This document shows, piece after piece, positions 1-7,909 of a stretch of DNA of 24,856 nucleotides; position 1 is the first letter of the stretch; every line of letters starts with the position of its first letter. The DNA is taken from assembly GCA_024232965.1 (NCBI GenBank), contig JACKQF010000017.1, positions 1-24,856 of the forward strand. The letters run 5' to 3'. This DNA comes from Verrucomicrobiaceae bacterium. Its GTDB lineage: Bacteria > Verrucomicrobiota > Verrucomicrobiia > Verrucomicrobiales > Verrucomicrobiaceae. A program made the translations under genes and the position numbers. The notes under the pieces are model-generated. The model was not told the DNA's origin. It worked only from the letters and a program-made list of their open reading frames with translations, and ran no database searches.

Positions 1-707
1 TGCTGTCCGGTGGAGGCGAAAAGCAGGTTGCCGCGAACGGCGAGGCCGTCGCCGTAGCCGTCGAGTTGCATGCGTGCGCGTGCTTTGGGTTCGCTGAGGT
101 TGGCGACGTCGATCACCGTGACTTCGCCGCCCGCCCAGTCTCCGCTGAACAGCCAGCCGTTGGCGTAACAGACCGACTGAGATTCGTCGGTCGTCAGCGA
201 GGAGATATGCTTCATCTTCGCGGGATCGGAAACGTCCACGCACTGGATGCCATAAACACGGTTGCCGATGAAGGCGACATCGCCAGCCACATCGAGTCCG
301 GTGGACATTTCCACGGCGTCGAAGTTGGAGATGATCTTGGGCTGCGTTTCGTCCGAGACATCGACGGCCCACAGTCCGCATTGGCGGGAAGTCAGGAAGG
401 CCGTTTTGCCGCGCACGCGCAACTGGCGGACGTTCCCCATGCCTCCGACATGGCCGAGCTTCTTCGGGCTTTTCGGATCATCGATGTTGTAGATGGATAG
501 GCCGTTGCTTTCCAAGGCATAGAGCCGGCCACCGGAGACATCCAGCGCAAGAGTGCCTGCCGTGCCGGGGATTTTGCGAAAAGGAATGGCCGGACCGTAT
601 TCAGGCTGCGGATGGGCGTTGATGATGAGGCTGTCAGCAGCGCTTACGCTTCCTTGAAGCGCCAACAGAGCGATCATCAGCAATTTTGCGGTCTGCAGGT
701 AGTTCAT
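1..707 (-). CDS. Secreted LVIVD-repeat beta-propeller protein (3' end outside the window)
   Basis: The frame starts at ATG 707 and stays open to the window edge, so the C-terminus is missing. The first ~25 residues are a Sec signal peptide (MNYLQTAKLLMIALLALQG, then a VSA-A cleavage-like site). After it comes a repeated pattern of about 40 residues: 'L-x-V-x-G-x-x-A-[FY]' strands alternating with 'x-V-D-V-S-D/N-P' turns (for example YNIDDPKSP, AVDVSDETQP, CVDVSDPAK, VIDVANLSEP). This is the signature of LVIVD repeats, which fold as a beta-propeller on secreted proteins; the biochemical role of the family is not established. It has no close operon partner: the nearest minus-strand gene ends 563 nt upstream, so it probably has its own promoter. 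No Shine-Dalgarno is seen. The family call is fairly secure; function is unknown. Confidence 0.82.
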   Translation of the reverse strand, partial: MNYLQTAKLLMIALLALQGSVSAADSLIINAHPQPEYGPAIPFRKIPGTAGTLALDVSGGRLYALESNGLSIYNIDDPKSPKKLGHVGGMGNVRQLRVRGKTAFLTSRQCGLWAVDVSDETQPKIISNFDAVEMSTGLDVAGDVAFIGNRVYGIQCVDVSDPAKMKHISSLTTDESQSVCYANGWLFSGDWAGGEVTVIDVANLSEPKARARMQLDGYGDGLAVRGNLLFASTGQ

Positions 708-1019
708 TAAAAAGACAGGGGCACATTTGTGCATCAATGGGAGGTCGAGAAAGGTGAGCAGCGAGGAACAGCTTTGAATCCGCGTGTTTCGCCGAGTGTT
801 ACCCAGATATAGCCTCACCACTAGCACAGCGAAAGCGTTGGTTGCCGTGACCTGCTCTTCATTCGAACCATTCGCAGATGTCCACATAAACCAACTCTGC
901 CATACCGCTCATTGAAGCCCCTGGACAAAAACCGCTCCAATCCACTATCGGAAACACGCTCACCTTTGCGGCCCTAATATGGCAGTCAACACAGAACAAT
1001 TGGCTTCCATCGAGCTAGA
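708..1019. other. Intergenic region upstream of the LVIVD gene; no gene seen
   Basis: No convincing coding frame is present on either strand. The region presumably holds the promoter of the minus-strand LVIVD gene. A small palindrome, GCACATTTGTGC at 721-732 (5-bp arms around TT), lies 14 nt upstream of the start codon at 707 and could be an operator or a hairpin in the leader. I could not identify confident -35/-10 boxes. Confidence 0.4.
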
Positions 1020-1187
1020 CTCACCCCGACAGGGGTATTCAGTGGCATTCTCTTCCTGAACGGTCTCAGCCTGCGCGTTTCGGGCTTCTTTGAGAACACA
1101 GTCACCGCCCGCTTCACCAAAGGGCGCAACACGACTCTCAACGTTCGGCGCAGAACCCAGCCGGACACGATCCTGGTCTTTTCATGA
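1020..1187 (+). pseudogene. 3' remnant of a plus-strand gene encoding a beta-strand-rich C-terminal domain
   Basis: An ATG-less plus-strand frame reads 55 sensible residues and ends in TGA at 1185-1187. The translation has alternating beta-strand character (TPTGVFSGILFLNGLSLRVS, then SGFFENTVTARF, then QPDTILVFS). It resembles the 'G-x-F-S-G-x-L-x-[LV]-[ND]-G...S-G-x-F' C-terminal units of large secreted repeat proteins in Verrucomicrobiota; that resemblance is from memory, not a search. In this frame a stop lies at 975-977 and no start is visible, and residues before about 1020 look random, so the 5' part has been lost or shifted out of frame. It is the only plus-strand coding signal in the window and lies between two minus-strand genes. 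It could also be chance, but base choice at codon third positions looks coding. Confidence 0.4.
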
Positions 1188-1220
1188 GTTCAACGCCAAG
1201 GCCCAAAGACTTCGCGGGAG
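1186..1220 (+). repeat. Fragment resembling the 'FNAKAQR' intergenic repeat
   Basis: The sequence GTTCAACGCCAAGGCCCAAA at 1188-1207, continuing to about 1220, closely matches the dispersed intergenic repeat whose plus-frame translation gives the spurious peptide 'FNAKAQR(R/L)xGR' in many PVC, spirochaete and cyanobacterial genomes. Here it reads EFNAKAQRLRGR. It starts at the stop codon of the gene remnant, the usual position for such elements just after a coding end. This copy looks degenerate, and no second copy is seen in the window. Confidence 0.45.
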
Positions 1221-1270
1221 AAAGCGGCAAGGTGAGTCTGCTAGCCAACTAGAAACCCACTTTTCGGCCC

Positions 1271-2140
1271 CTACTTTGCTGACAGCATTCCGTGCTCCTT
1301 CAGGAACTCGATGGACCGCTTCATCGTCACCTCGTAATCGGCGTCGCCGTTGGACTTGCGAAAGAAGGAACCGTTGAAGAAGCCGTGGTCCTTGCCTTCG
1401 AACGGGACGAGGACGCATTCGTTGCCCGCTTCCTGCATGAGCTTCGTGAATCGTTCGGCATTTTCGAACGGAACCGTCTTGTCGGCGGTTCCATGGAATA
1501 GAAGCGTCGGAAAGATGCCCTTCCGCACGTGATGGCAGGGCGAAATGTCCGTCTGCTGCTCCGGCTTGAAGTTCTTCGCTCCGTAGCCCTTTTCCGTCGT
1601 GTCGAGCACGGGATTGAAGAGGATCATCGCATTTGGAATGGAACTGATGCTCATGTCCTCGCCAGCTTCTTCGTGGCCTTCGATGACGCCCGTGCAGGCC
1701 GCGACGTGACCGCCTGCCGAACCACCCGCCGCGACGATTCGGTCGGGATCGATTCCGAACTCGGCGGCATGTTGGCGCACCCAGCGAATCGCCGACTTCC
1801 CATCCTTCACGCACTCGAACGGCGTCGTTTTGTTCCGGCCCTTCACGCGGTAGTCGGCTGAAAAAGCCACCATGCCCTGATCTGCCATCGCCCTGGCTTG
1901 TTGATAGAACTGCTTCGTGCTCCCACCGCTCCAGCCACCGCCGAAGAAGAAGACGATGGCAGGTCGATGATCCGTGGCCTTGAGCCCCTCGGGCTCGAAG
2001 AGGTCCATTTTGAGCTCCGCGTCGCCCACCGACTTGTAGGTTAGCGAGCGTGTGGGTGTGATCTCCGCGGCGTCGGCAGGAAACGTGATGCCGAAGAGCA
2101 GGAGGAAGGCGGAGAGTCGAAAATTTGGGGCTTTCATCAT
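1271..2140 (-). CDS. Secreted alpha/beta hydrolase, BD-FAE/esterase-lipase-like, with altered oxyanion motif
   Basis: A 289-aa protein with a Sec signal (MMKAPNFRLSAFLLLFGITF, cleavage near ADA-A). The fold is the esterase/lipase (hormone-sensitive-lipase or feruloyl-esterase-like) alpha/beta hydrolase. The nucleophile is Ser141 in GGSAGG. A likely acid is Asp220 in HGTADKTVPF and a likely base His252 in GKDHGFF. The usual HGGGW oxyanion-hole motif reads FGGGW at 66-70, with Phe replacing the His. The probable reaction is hydrolysis of carboxylic esters such as acetyl or aroyl groups on a sugar chain, in the periplasm or outside. It is the last gene of a sulfatase-hydrolase-hydrolase operon, 36 nt after its paralogue. 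Two adjacent ATGs (2140 and 2137) could both start it. The catalytic assignment comes from motif positions only. Confidence 0.85.
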   Translation of the reverse strand: MMKAPNFRLSAFLLLFGITFPADAAEITPTRSLTYKSVGDAELKMDLFEPEGLKATDHRPAIVFFFGGGWSGGSTKQFYQQARAMADQGMVAFSADYRVKGRNKTTPFECVKDGKSAIRWVRQHAAEFGIDPDRIVAAGGSAGGHVAACTGVIEGHEEAGEDMSISSIPNAMILFNPVLDTTEKGYGAKNFKPEQQTDISPCHHVRKGIFPTLLFHGTADKTVPFENAERFTKLMQEAGNECVLVPFEGKDHGFFNGSFFRKSNGDADYEVTMKRSIEFLKEHGMLSAK

Positions 2141-2176
2141 CAGGCTGAATGACGTGTGGATTTAGGATCAATACAA

Positions 2177-3097
2177 CTATGGGCGGGCAGCAAGTTGTTT
2201 GGCGTAAAACTCGACGGTCTTTGCGACAATCTCCGCCTGCGTTGGCTGGATCGGTTGACCGACAGCTCGCCAGTTGTGACCGGCATTCTTGATGATCATG
2301 ATTTCTACCAGGGCGTGTGCGGCTTCCGCTTTCTCCTTCATGTAGTAGGCGTGTTTGACCGGGATGGTGGTGTCTTTGTCGCCTTGAATCATCAGCAGCG
2401 GCGGGCTTTCTGCTTTCAGGTATTGGACCGGGCTCATCTCGCGATACAGCCGCAGCTTGTCCTTCGGATCCGAACCCGGAGGAAGAATGCGCGGGCCGAG
2501 GCGATCGCGAAAATCAGCACGGTCATCGTGATTGAAGAGGTCTGTCTTCTCGAAGTCGCAGGGGCCATACCAAGAGACACCCGCGATCATGGTGTAGGAC
2601 GCATCCGCCAATTCTGGTGCTCCAGGGAAAAGCTCCGGCGGCGTCAGGAGCAGCATCTGTGCGATTTGACCACCAGCCGAATCACCGAAAGTGAAAACGC
2701 GCTTCGCGTCCACGCCCAAATCGCTGCTGTGCTTCGCCAGGTAGCGAACGGCGTCTTTGCAGTCGGTCACGCAGTCCTTGATCGTCACATTTCCATCCTT
2801 CGTGTAGAGCCGGTAATCGATGGAGGCCACGCAGAAGCCGTTCTCTGTCAGTCCCTCGACCACCTTGCGCATGCCTCCCGCCTTCGCGCCATTCTTGCTC
2901 CCAGCGGCCCAACCTCCGCCATGCGTGTACACGACGAGTGGACGGGGCACCCCTTTCTTGGAACTAGGCATGTAGAGATCCAATGCCAGCGGCCCCTGCG
3001 GAGTCGTTTTGTATTGAATGTCCGTTTGAACTTCCAGCGCTGGCAGGGTCGCCTGAGCGAGAAGGACGAAGGTTAGAATGGCAAAGGTTCGTTTCAT
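2177..3097 (-). CDS. Secreted alpha/beta hydrolase (esterase/lipase family)
   Basis: A 306-aa protein with a short Sec signal (MKRTFAILTFVLLAQATLPA). It has the complete motif set of the esterase/lipase alpha/beta hydrolases: oxyanion motif HGGGW at 59-63, nucleophile Ser140 in GDSAGG, probable acid Asp242 in QGDKDTTIP and base His274 in NAGHNW. It is a diverged paralogue of the next gene downstream and probably arose by tandem duplication; unlike that copy it keeps the canonical HGGG. It starts 18 nt after the stop of the EF-hand sulfatase, so the two are almost certainly cotranscribed. An ester-removing role on the sulfated substrate is the natural reading, but the acyl group cannot be told from sequence. 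Confidence 0.88.
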   Translation of the reverse strand: MKRTFAILTFVLLAQATLPALEVQTDIQYKTTPQGPLALDLYMPSSKKGVPRPLVVYTHGGGWAAGSKNGAKAGGMRKVVEGLTENGFCVASIDYRLYTKDGNVTIKDCVTDCKDAVRYLAKHSSDLGVDAKRVFTFGDSAGGQIAQMLLLTPPELFPGAPELADASYTMIAGVSWYGPCDFEKTDLFNHDDRADFRDRLGPRILPPGSDPKDKLRLYREMSPVQYLKAESPPLLMIQGDKDTTIPVKHAYYMKEKAEAAHALVEIMIIKNAGHNWRAVGQPIQPTQAEIVAKTVEFYAKQLAARP

Positions 3098-3115
3098 GGA
3101 TGGTCGATTGAACTT

Positions 3116-5227
3116 CTATTTCGCCGACAGGACGACGTATTCTTCGCGCGTCACTTTCCCGTCGCCGTTCTTGTCGAAGTTCTTGTAGCGCTGCTCAAGG
3201 TTTGGGCCGGTTTGCCCCTTCAAATACTCCTCAAGGGTGAGGATGTCGTCTTTGTTGGTGTCCCAGCGGTTGAACGGAATGTTGCGATCTCCCATGGCGG
3301 GCTTCTTGGCCGGTGGAACGGACTTTTGCGCAACGGCCGAGGCCCCAGCAGACTGCACACTCAGCGCAGAGCCTGCGAAGGACTTCTCCTTTGCGCTGAC
3401 TTCAGGGTAGCTGCGGAGGAACTGATGCTCATCGACGAGATTGAGGTAGTAGTGAGTCGTTCCTTCCGGCAGTTCGGCAATGACTTGGCCATCGCCTGCG
3501 AGGGTCGCCGGATGGCGAAACCACTCTTCGTATTTCTGACCGCCGTTGAGCGTGTAGATCAGATCTGCCTGCACCACTTTCGAACCGTGTTCCTCGAACT
3601 TGAACTCGACCTTGTCGCCCTGCTTTTGATGCGAAAGCACGGTGCAAACCTCCGTCTTGTGCGGGAGGTCGAACTGACAATCGGGATTCCGATAAGGGTA
3701 GCTGGCCTGCATCTCGGTTAGTGCAGCGGTCAACTTGGCGGCCATCTCCTTCGTCTTTTCGGGCATCGAATCCGCTAGATTGTAGGCTTCCTCAATGTCT
3801 TCACGCTTTTGAATGCCATCCTTGGTTTGATACAGGCGGAAGAGTTCATACTCGCTCTTCACCAGAGGATTGGCGATGTGATCATATCGGCGGATCAACT
3901 TGTAATCGCCGATGCGGATGGTGCTTTCCATGGCATCACCACCATGAGGAAAGTGCCAGATCATCGTGTCGCGCACGGAACCATCGGCTTGTTTGACCAG
4001 ACTTGGATCGGTGGCGTCGCCGTGCAGGAGAGGTGCGATGTTGCAGCCGTCAAGGTGCTTGCCCTCGGGAACCGGAATGTCCGCCAGTGCGAGGATCGTG
4101 GGGTAAAAGTCGAGTCCGTTCACCATCACGTCGGATTGCACACCGGCTTTGATCCCTGGCCCGGTGATGATGAGGGGCACACGCGTGCCGCCCTCACGGG
4201 CTGAGATTTTGCCACGGTCGAGCGGGTAGTTGTCGGTGATGATCTCGCCTGGATGCCCCTCCATCCCACCATTGTCGGAAGTGAAGATGAAGTAGGTGTT
4301 CTCGATCAGCTTGTGCCCGGGCCAGCGTGGATCCTCGGTGTTCTCCAAGTGGCTGATGACCTGCCCGGTATAGTAATCGAGCAGTTCCACCATGGCGCAG
4401 TAATACGGGTTGTTCTGGCCCTCGACTTCCCAGTGATCAGGATCGGTGGGAAACGCTACGCCGAGCTTCTTGCAATACTTCTCCAGTAAGGCGCGGTCGC
4501 GACTGTGGATCGGCGCGTGGACCAACCAGTTGGCGAGATAGAGGAAGAAAGGCTTGTCCTGATTTTCACGCATGAAGGTCAGCGCGTCCTGCGAGGTTTG
4601 ATCGAAGGGATGGCCGTTTTTGTCGAGACGGTAAGGATCGTCTGGAGCATCCGTGGCGAATCCGGTGAGCCGGTTCGGGCTCATGCCCACCGTCACGCCA
4701 CGATCCCGTCGCGTCCACGAGAAGCCCTGATTCATCGGCTGCGGGAAGGAGTTGTGATCGATCGCCATGTGCCACTTGCCCGAGTGCCCAGTGACATAGC
4801 CGTTCTGTTGAAGCACTAGCGCCAGAGTCATCTCGCCCGCCGGCATCCGCCCGCTATACCAGGGCTCCATCACGCGACTGCCCTTCTTGGAATTCGGAGC
4901 AGGAGGTGCGCCACCCACCACATGCGTCTTCTGCGCACGCGCCGGATGATTCCCGCTCATGATCGCACAACGGGACGGCGCACAAGTCGGAGCCGCAGAA
5001 TAGCCCTGCCAAAACATCACACCCTTCTTCGCCAGCGCATCGATGTTCGGCGTCTCATAAGGCGACGGCGCGTCGATGTCATAGCACTTCACATCCTGCC
5101 AGCCAAGATCGTCTGCGAGAAGAAGAACGACGTTGGGCTTGGCCGGGCGTGGCGTGTCAGCGGCAGATGCTTCAATGACAGGCAAGGAGACACAGAAAAG
5201 GAAAAGAAGAAACGGACTCGGGTGCAT
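3116..5227 (-). CDS. Secreted type I sulfatase with C-terminal EF-hand pair
   Basis: A 703-aa sulfatase of the alkaline-phosphatase superfamily with a Sec signal (MHPSPFLLFLFCVSLP, cleavage near ASA-A). Metal-binding Asp39-Asp40 (LLLADDLGW) and the formylglycine motif C82-A-P-S-R86 followed by MSG are intact, as are downstream blocks such as SGKWHMA and TSDNGGMEGHPG. The core ends near residue 520. A beta-rich spacer follows, then two EF-hand-type calcium loops at 656-667 (DTNKDDILTLEE) and 685-696 (DKNGDGKVTREE). EF-hand tails are a recurrent addition to secreted PVC enzymes. Cys82 must be converted to formylglycine by a maturase not encoded here. It leads the operon with the two hydrolases, behind the spaced promoter element at 5251-5280. 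Confidence 0.95.
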   Translation of the reverse strand: MHPSPFLLFLFCVSLPVIEASAADTPRPAKPNVVLLLADDLGWQDVKCYDIDAPSPYETPNIDALAKKGVMFWQGYSAAPTCAPSRCAIMSGNHPARAQKTHVVGGAPPAPNSKKGSRVMEPWYSGRMPAGEMTLALVLQQNGYVTGHSGKWHMAIDHNSFPQPMNQGFSWTRRDRGVTVGMSPNRLTGFATDAPDDPYRLDKNGHPFDQTSQDALTFMRENQDKPFFLYLANWLVHAPIHSRDRALLEKYCKKLGVAFPTDPDHWEVEGQNNPYYCAMVELLDYYTGQVISHLENTEDPRWPGHKLIENTYFIFTSDNGGMEGHPGEIITDNYPLDRGKISAREGGTRVPLIITGPGIKAGVQSDVMVNGLDFYPTILALADIPVPEGKHLDGCNIAPLLHGDATDPSLVKQADGSVRDTMIWHFPHGGDAMESTIRIGDYKLIRRYDHIANPLVKSEYELFRLYQTKDGIQKREDIEEAYNLADSMPEKTKEMAAKLTAALTEMQASYPYRNPDCQFDLPHKTEVCTVLSHQKQGDKVEFKFEEHGSKVVQADLIYTLNGGQKYEEWFRHPATLAGDGQVIAELPEGTTHYYLNLVDEHQFLRSYPEVSAKEKSFAGSALSVQSAGASAVAQKSVPPAKKPAMGDRNIPFNRWDTNKDDILTLEEYLKGQTGPNLEQRYKNFDKNGDGKVTREEYVVLSAK

Positions 5228-5250
5228 GAAGGGTTGGTAGCGTAACGGCA

Positions 5251-5280
5251 GCAGTTACCCAAAAGGGTGACAAGGTTACA
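5251..5280 (-). promoter_or_regulatory. Spaced TGTAAC-N16-GTAACTGC element upstream of the EF-hand sulfatase
   Basis: Read on the minus strand this is TGTAAC (5275-5280), 16 nt, then GTAACTGC (5251-5258), with the second box 23 nt before the ATG at 5227. The same two boxes with the same 16-nt spacing precede the sulfatase at 23877. The two GTAAC cores are 21 bp apart, two helical turns, so this could be a direct-repeat operator or the -35/-10 of an alternative-sigma promoter. A third GTAAC in inverted orientation lies at 5242-5246. Binding factor unknown. Confidence 0.45.
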
Positions 5281-5415
5281 TCTTTCTGCAAATGGCCGAA
5301 CAAGGCAACCAGAGCCGCCGACTTTCCGGTCATGAACATCTACATCCAAACATTCGCAACTTCCAACCGTTCCAAGGGGAGACTATGCAACGGCGTATCA
5401 TTCCGTTTCCACCAC

Positions 5416-6852
5416 TCAGATCTCACTGAGCTTCGGCACGACAAACGGCGCGCGATACTCACGGCTGAGCAAGGCATTTGCGGCGGCATTGTCGAGGAAC
5501 GATTCCTTGTCTCCATCGACGCGGAGACGCTGACCAAGCGTGAGTTTTGTCTTGTCGAGATCGACTCCAGCATCGGCGAGATAATGCTTCGTGCGCTCCA
5601 GCGTGTCCTGCACGTCCTCATGGGCCTGGATTTCGCCAAGATGTGTGGAGATGTCGTTCACGGAGGCGGTTTGGCCCAGGCGATACGAGATGTTCGCAAT
5701 GTGGCAGAGCGAAGTGCTTTGATGGCCTTCTTCGATATCGGCGTTGAGGTCGGACTGGTTTCGACTGCGCACGGCCTTGAGGAAGTTGGCGAAGTGGTTC
5801 TCCGATTTACCTTCGAAGGCGCGGACGAGATTGCCGTTCGGATCAAAGAGGCTAGTGTCGGCGATGATGCCTTCGCTGCCGTAGAAGAACCACATGGATT
5901 TGATGGTAGGATGGAACGGCGCGGTTTTGAGGCCGCGAGTTTCGGACACGATGGTTTTGTCGCCAAAGTCGAAGATGCCGACCTGTGAGTTTGGTGTCTC
6001 GGCAACATCAGTATAGCCGAGGCGACCTCCATAGCTCAACACGCTGCGCCCCAGGCCGCTCACGCCGAGTCCCCACCGACAGATGTCGAGCGAGTGGACG
6101 TTGTTGTTGCCGATCTCACCGTTGCCAGTTTCCCAGAACCAGTGCCAGTCATAGTGGAACTTCGGCCGCGTGAGCTTCGTCATTGGCGCAGGGCCGGCCC
6201 AGAGGTTGTAATCGCAATGCGGCGGCATCACGCACTCAGCTGGCCCTCCGATGCTGCCACGTCCGCTGTAGATGATGCTCTTTGCCAGTTTCACGTCGCC
6301 GAGCTTGCCCTCACGAATGAACTTCACCGCTTCGGCCAGCGCCCCGCGCGAGCGGTTCTGTGTGCCTGTCTGGGCAATGCGCCCGAGCTTCCTCGCCACC
6401 TGCACGATGCGGCGGCCCTCCTCGACGTTCTGGCTTACTGGCTTCTCCACATACACGTCCTTGCCCGCTTGCATCGCCCAGATCGCCGCAAGTGCATGCC
6501 AGTGGTTCGGCGTGGCGATGAAAACGACATCCACCGACTTGTCTTCGAGCACCTTCCGCAAATCCTGCACCTTCTTTGGCATCGGTCGCTTCAACTCGAC
6601 CAACAGCGCTGCGACTTCATCCGCACGGTCGAGATCAGGATCGCAAACATAGGCCACATCACAGTCCGCGATTCGTGCCAACTCCCGCGCATGAGCTTTC
6701 CCGCGAATCCCACAGCCAATGATGGCCGCAGTGATTTTTTCATTGGGGCTGGTCGAAACAGCGTCAGTGGCGAAGAGTTGACAAGGAAGAGCAACGGCGG
6801 CGGTGGCCATCAAGGAGTCTTCAAAGAAACGGCGGCGTGTGGATGTGAGCAT
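5416..6852 (-). CDS. Exported Gfo/Idh/MocA family oxidoreductase (Tat-type signal)
   Basis: A 478-aa NAD(P)-dependent oxidoreductase. The N-terminus carries a twin-arginine-type signal (TRRRFFEDSLMATAAVALP). A Rossmann fold starts at residue 40 with the nucleotide loop GCGIRG at 46-51, an ATPNHWHA strand-loop, and the catalytic-lysine motif EKP at 136-138 (Lys137). The C-terminal half has the family block ETGNGEIGNNNVHSLDICRW. Tat export with a bound cofactor is typical of the large periplasmic Gfo/Idh groups of PVC bacteria and Bacteroidota, which probably oxidise or isomerise sugars or drive oxidation-dependent glycoside cleavage; the sugar is unknown. It is the last gene of the run that starts with the ceramidase-like gene, 5 nt after the sialidase-like gene. 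Confidence 0.92.
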   Translation of the reverse strand: MLTSTRRRFFEDSLMATAAVALPCQLFATDAVSTSPNEKITAAIIGCGIRGKAHARELARIADCDVAYVCDPDLDRADEVAALLVELKRPMPKKVQDLRKVLEDKSVDVVFIATPNHWHALAAIWAMQAGKDVYVEKPVSQNVEEGRRIVQVARKLGRIAQTGTQNRSRGALAEAVKFIREGKLGDVKLAKSIIYSGRGSIGGPAECVMPPHCDYNLWAGPAPMTKLTRPKFHYDWHWFWETGNGEIGNNNVHSLDICRWGLGVSGLGRSVLSYGGRLGYTDVAETPNSQVGIFDFGDKTIVSETRGLKTAPFHPTIKSMWFFYGSEGIIADTSLFDPNGNLVRAFEGKSENHFANFLKAVRSRNQSDLNADIEEGHQSTSLCHIANISYRLGQTASVNDISTHLGEIQAHEDVQDTLERTKHYLADAGVDLDKTKLTLGQRLRVDGDKESFLDNAAANALLSREYRAPFVVPKLSEI

Positions 6853-6857
6853 GACGG

Positions 6858-7907
6858 TTAGTGGGAAATATTCAGTTCGGCCATGTAAATAGCGGTGATC
6901 GGTTTATCGGCATCGTCCTTCTCATGGCTCGAATACCAGGAGATAAGTGCGCTGGTTGGCGAGAGTTCCACGAAGCCTGGATAGGAGTTATCGCCACCGC
7001 TGGGGAGTTCGACGAATTCTTGCAACTCGTCACCGACGAGCCAGCAGAGGGATGTCTTCGCGCCATTGGTTTTTGTCTTGTGACGACCACCAACGATGAT
7101 GTGGTCTCCCCACTTCACGACGAGCGGGCCGCCGATAGCGCGATCAAACTGCTTGCGATTCCAGTCGGTGTAAGGCGGCTTCGAGCGAATGAGAAAGGCT
7201 TCTTTGCCGCTGCCGTTGCGGCCGACGGCCAATACACTCCCGTCATTTTCAAACAGGAATGCGGTTTCGTCGCCATTAGTCTCGTTGAAGTAAGCCCGCT
7301 TCTTCCAGATGATGCCGTCGTCGCTTTCGAGCATGAGTGACTGGATTTTGCTCCCTTCACCCATGGGTCCGATTTTGTAGCCAGGTTCGCGCCGACCGCA
7401 GAGATAGGCTTTCCCGTCGAAGTTGGCGGCGCGCCAGATATAGAGGCCGAAGGTGCCTTCCAGCATCGTCGGTTCGCTCCACATCGCTCCGTCATCCGAG
7501 AATACCGCGAAGCCCAGATGCTTGTTCATGTCATACTGGTCGCGCGACAGCGTGGTCTTCCCGCTCCACCACGTGCCGGTGTAAACGAATAAACGTTCAT
7601 TAAAAACGAGGAAGTGCGGATCTCGCGTGTCCCGCTCATTGACAGAGAAACGATGCACTTGCTGCCACGTCGCGCCTTCATCCACGCTGCGCATGATGAT
7701 GACCGACGCGGTGGGATTCACCATGTGGCCGTCCGGGCAACTGCGGAATGTCAGGTAAAGCTGGCCTTTGAAGCGAACGAGGTCGGTGAAGGCGTTGTGC
7801 TCGCCGTTGTGAAAGACGCGGCGGATGTTCGTGACGGTGACGGCAGGCGGCTCCGCAGCGGCGATGAGTCCACACGAAGCGACGAATAGCAGGGCAAGCG
7901 CACGCAT
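6858..7907 (-). CDS. Secreted sialidase-like six-bladed beta-propeller protein
   Basis: A 349-aa protein with a Sec signal (MRALALLFVASCGLIAAAEP). It contains one clear Asp-box, SVDEGATW at 74-81, between segments rich in aromatic beta-strands (LYLTFRSCPDGH, RDPHFLVF, GTWWSGKTT, WRAANFDGKAYLCG). This is the exo-alpha-sialidase/BNR-repeat architecture, and the length suits a single propeller. I could not assign the canonical sialidase Arg triad with confidence, so the enzyme may act on another sugar or only bind one. The gene starts 5 nt before its Gfo/Idh neighbour downstream and 2 nt after its Gfo/Idh neighbour upstream, so it sits in a tight operon with two redox enzymes. That arrangement suggests the three process one sugar together. 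Confidence 0.82.
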   Translation of the reverse strand: MRALALLFVASCGLIAAAEPPAVTVTNIRRVFHNGEHNAFTDLVRFKGQLYLTFRSCPDGHMVNPTASVIIMRSVDEGATWQQVHRFSVNERDTRDPHFLVFNERLFVYTGTWWSGKTTLSRDQYDMNKHLGFAVFSDDGAMWSEPTMLEGTFGLYIWRAANFDGKAYLCGRREPGYKIGPMGEGSKIQSLMLESDDGIIWKKRAYFNETNGDETAFLFENDGSVLAVGRNGSGKEAFLIRSKPPYTDWNRKQFDRAIGGPLVVKWGDHIIVGGRHKTKTNGAKTSLCWLVGDELQEFVELPSGGDNSYPGFVELSPTSALISWYSSHEKDDADKPITAIYMAELNISH

Positions 7908-7909
7908 GT

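Noticed and set aside
1182..2171. Minus-strand frame of 329 codons overlapping the first hydrolase in another frame
   Set aside because: Arg/Gly/His-rich translation without domains; the overlapping 289-aa frame has a signal peptide and a catalytic triad.
2156..3076. Plus-strand frame of 306 codons opposite the second hydrolase
   Set aside because: It is an exact shadow of the hydrolase with HGGGW and GDSAGG; no signal or domain of its own.
5415..5430. CTCAG-N6-CTGAG inverted repeat at the stop of the Gfo/Idh gene as a terminator
   Set aside because: The stem is only 5 bp and no T-run follows on the minus strand.
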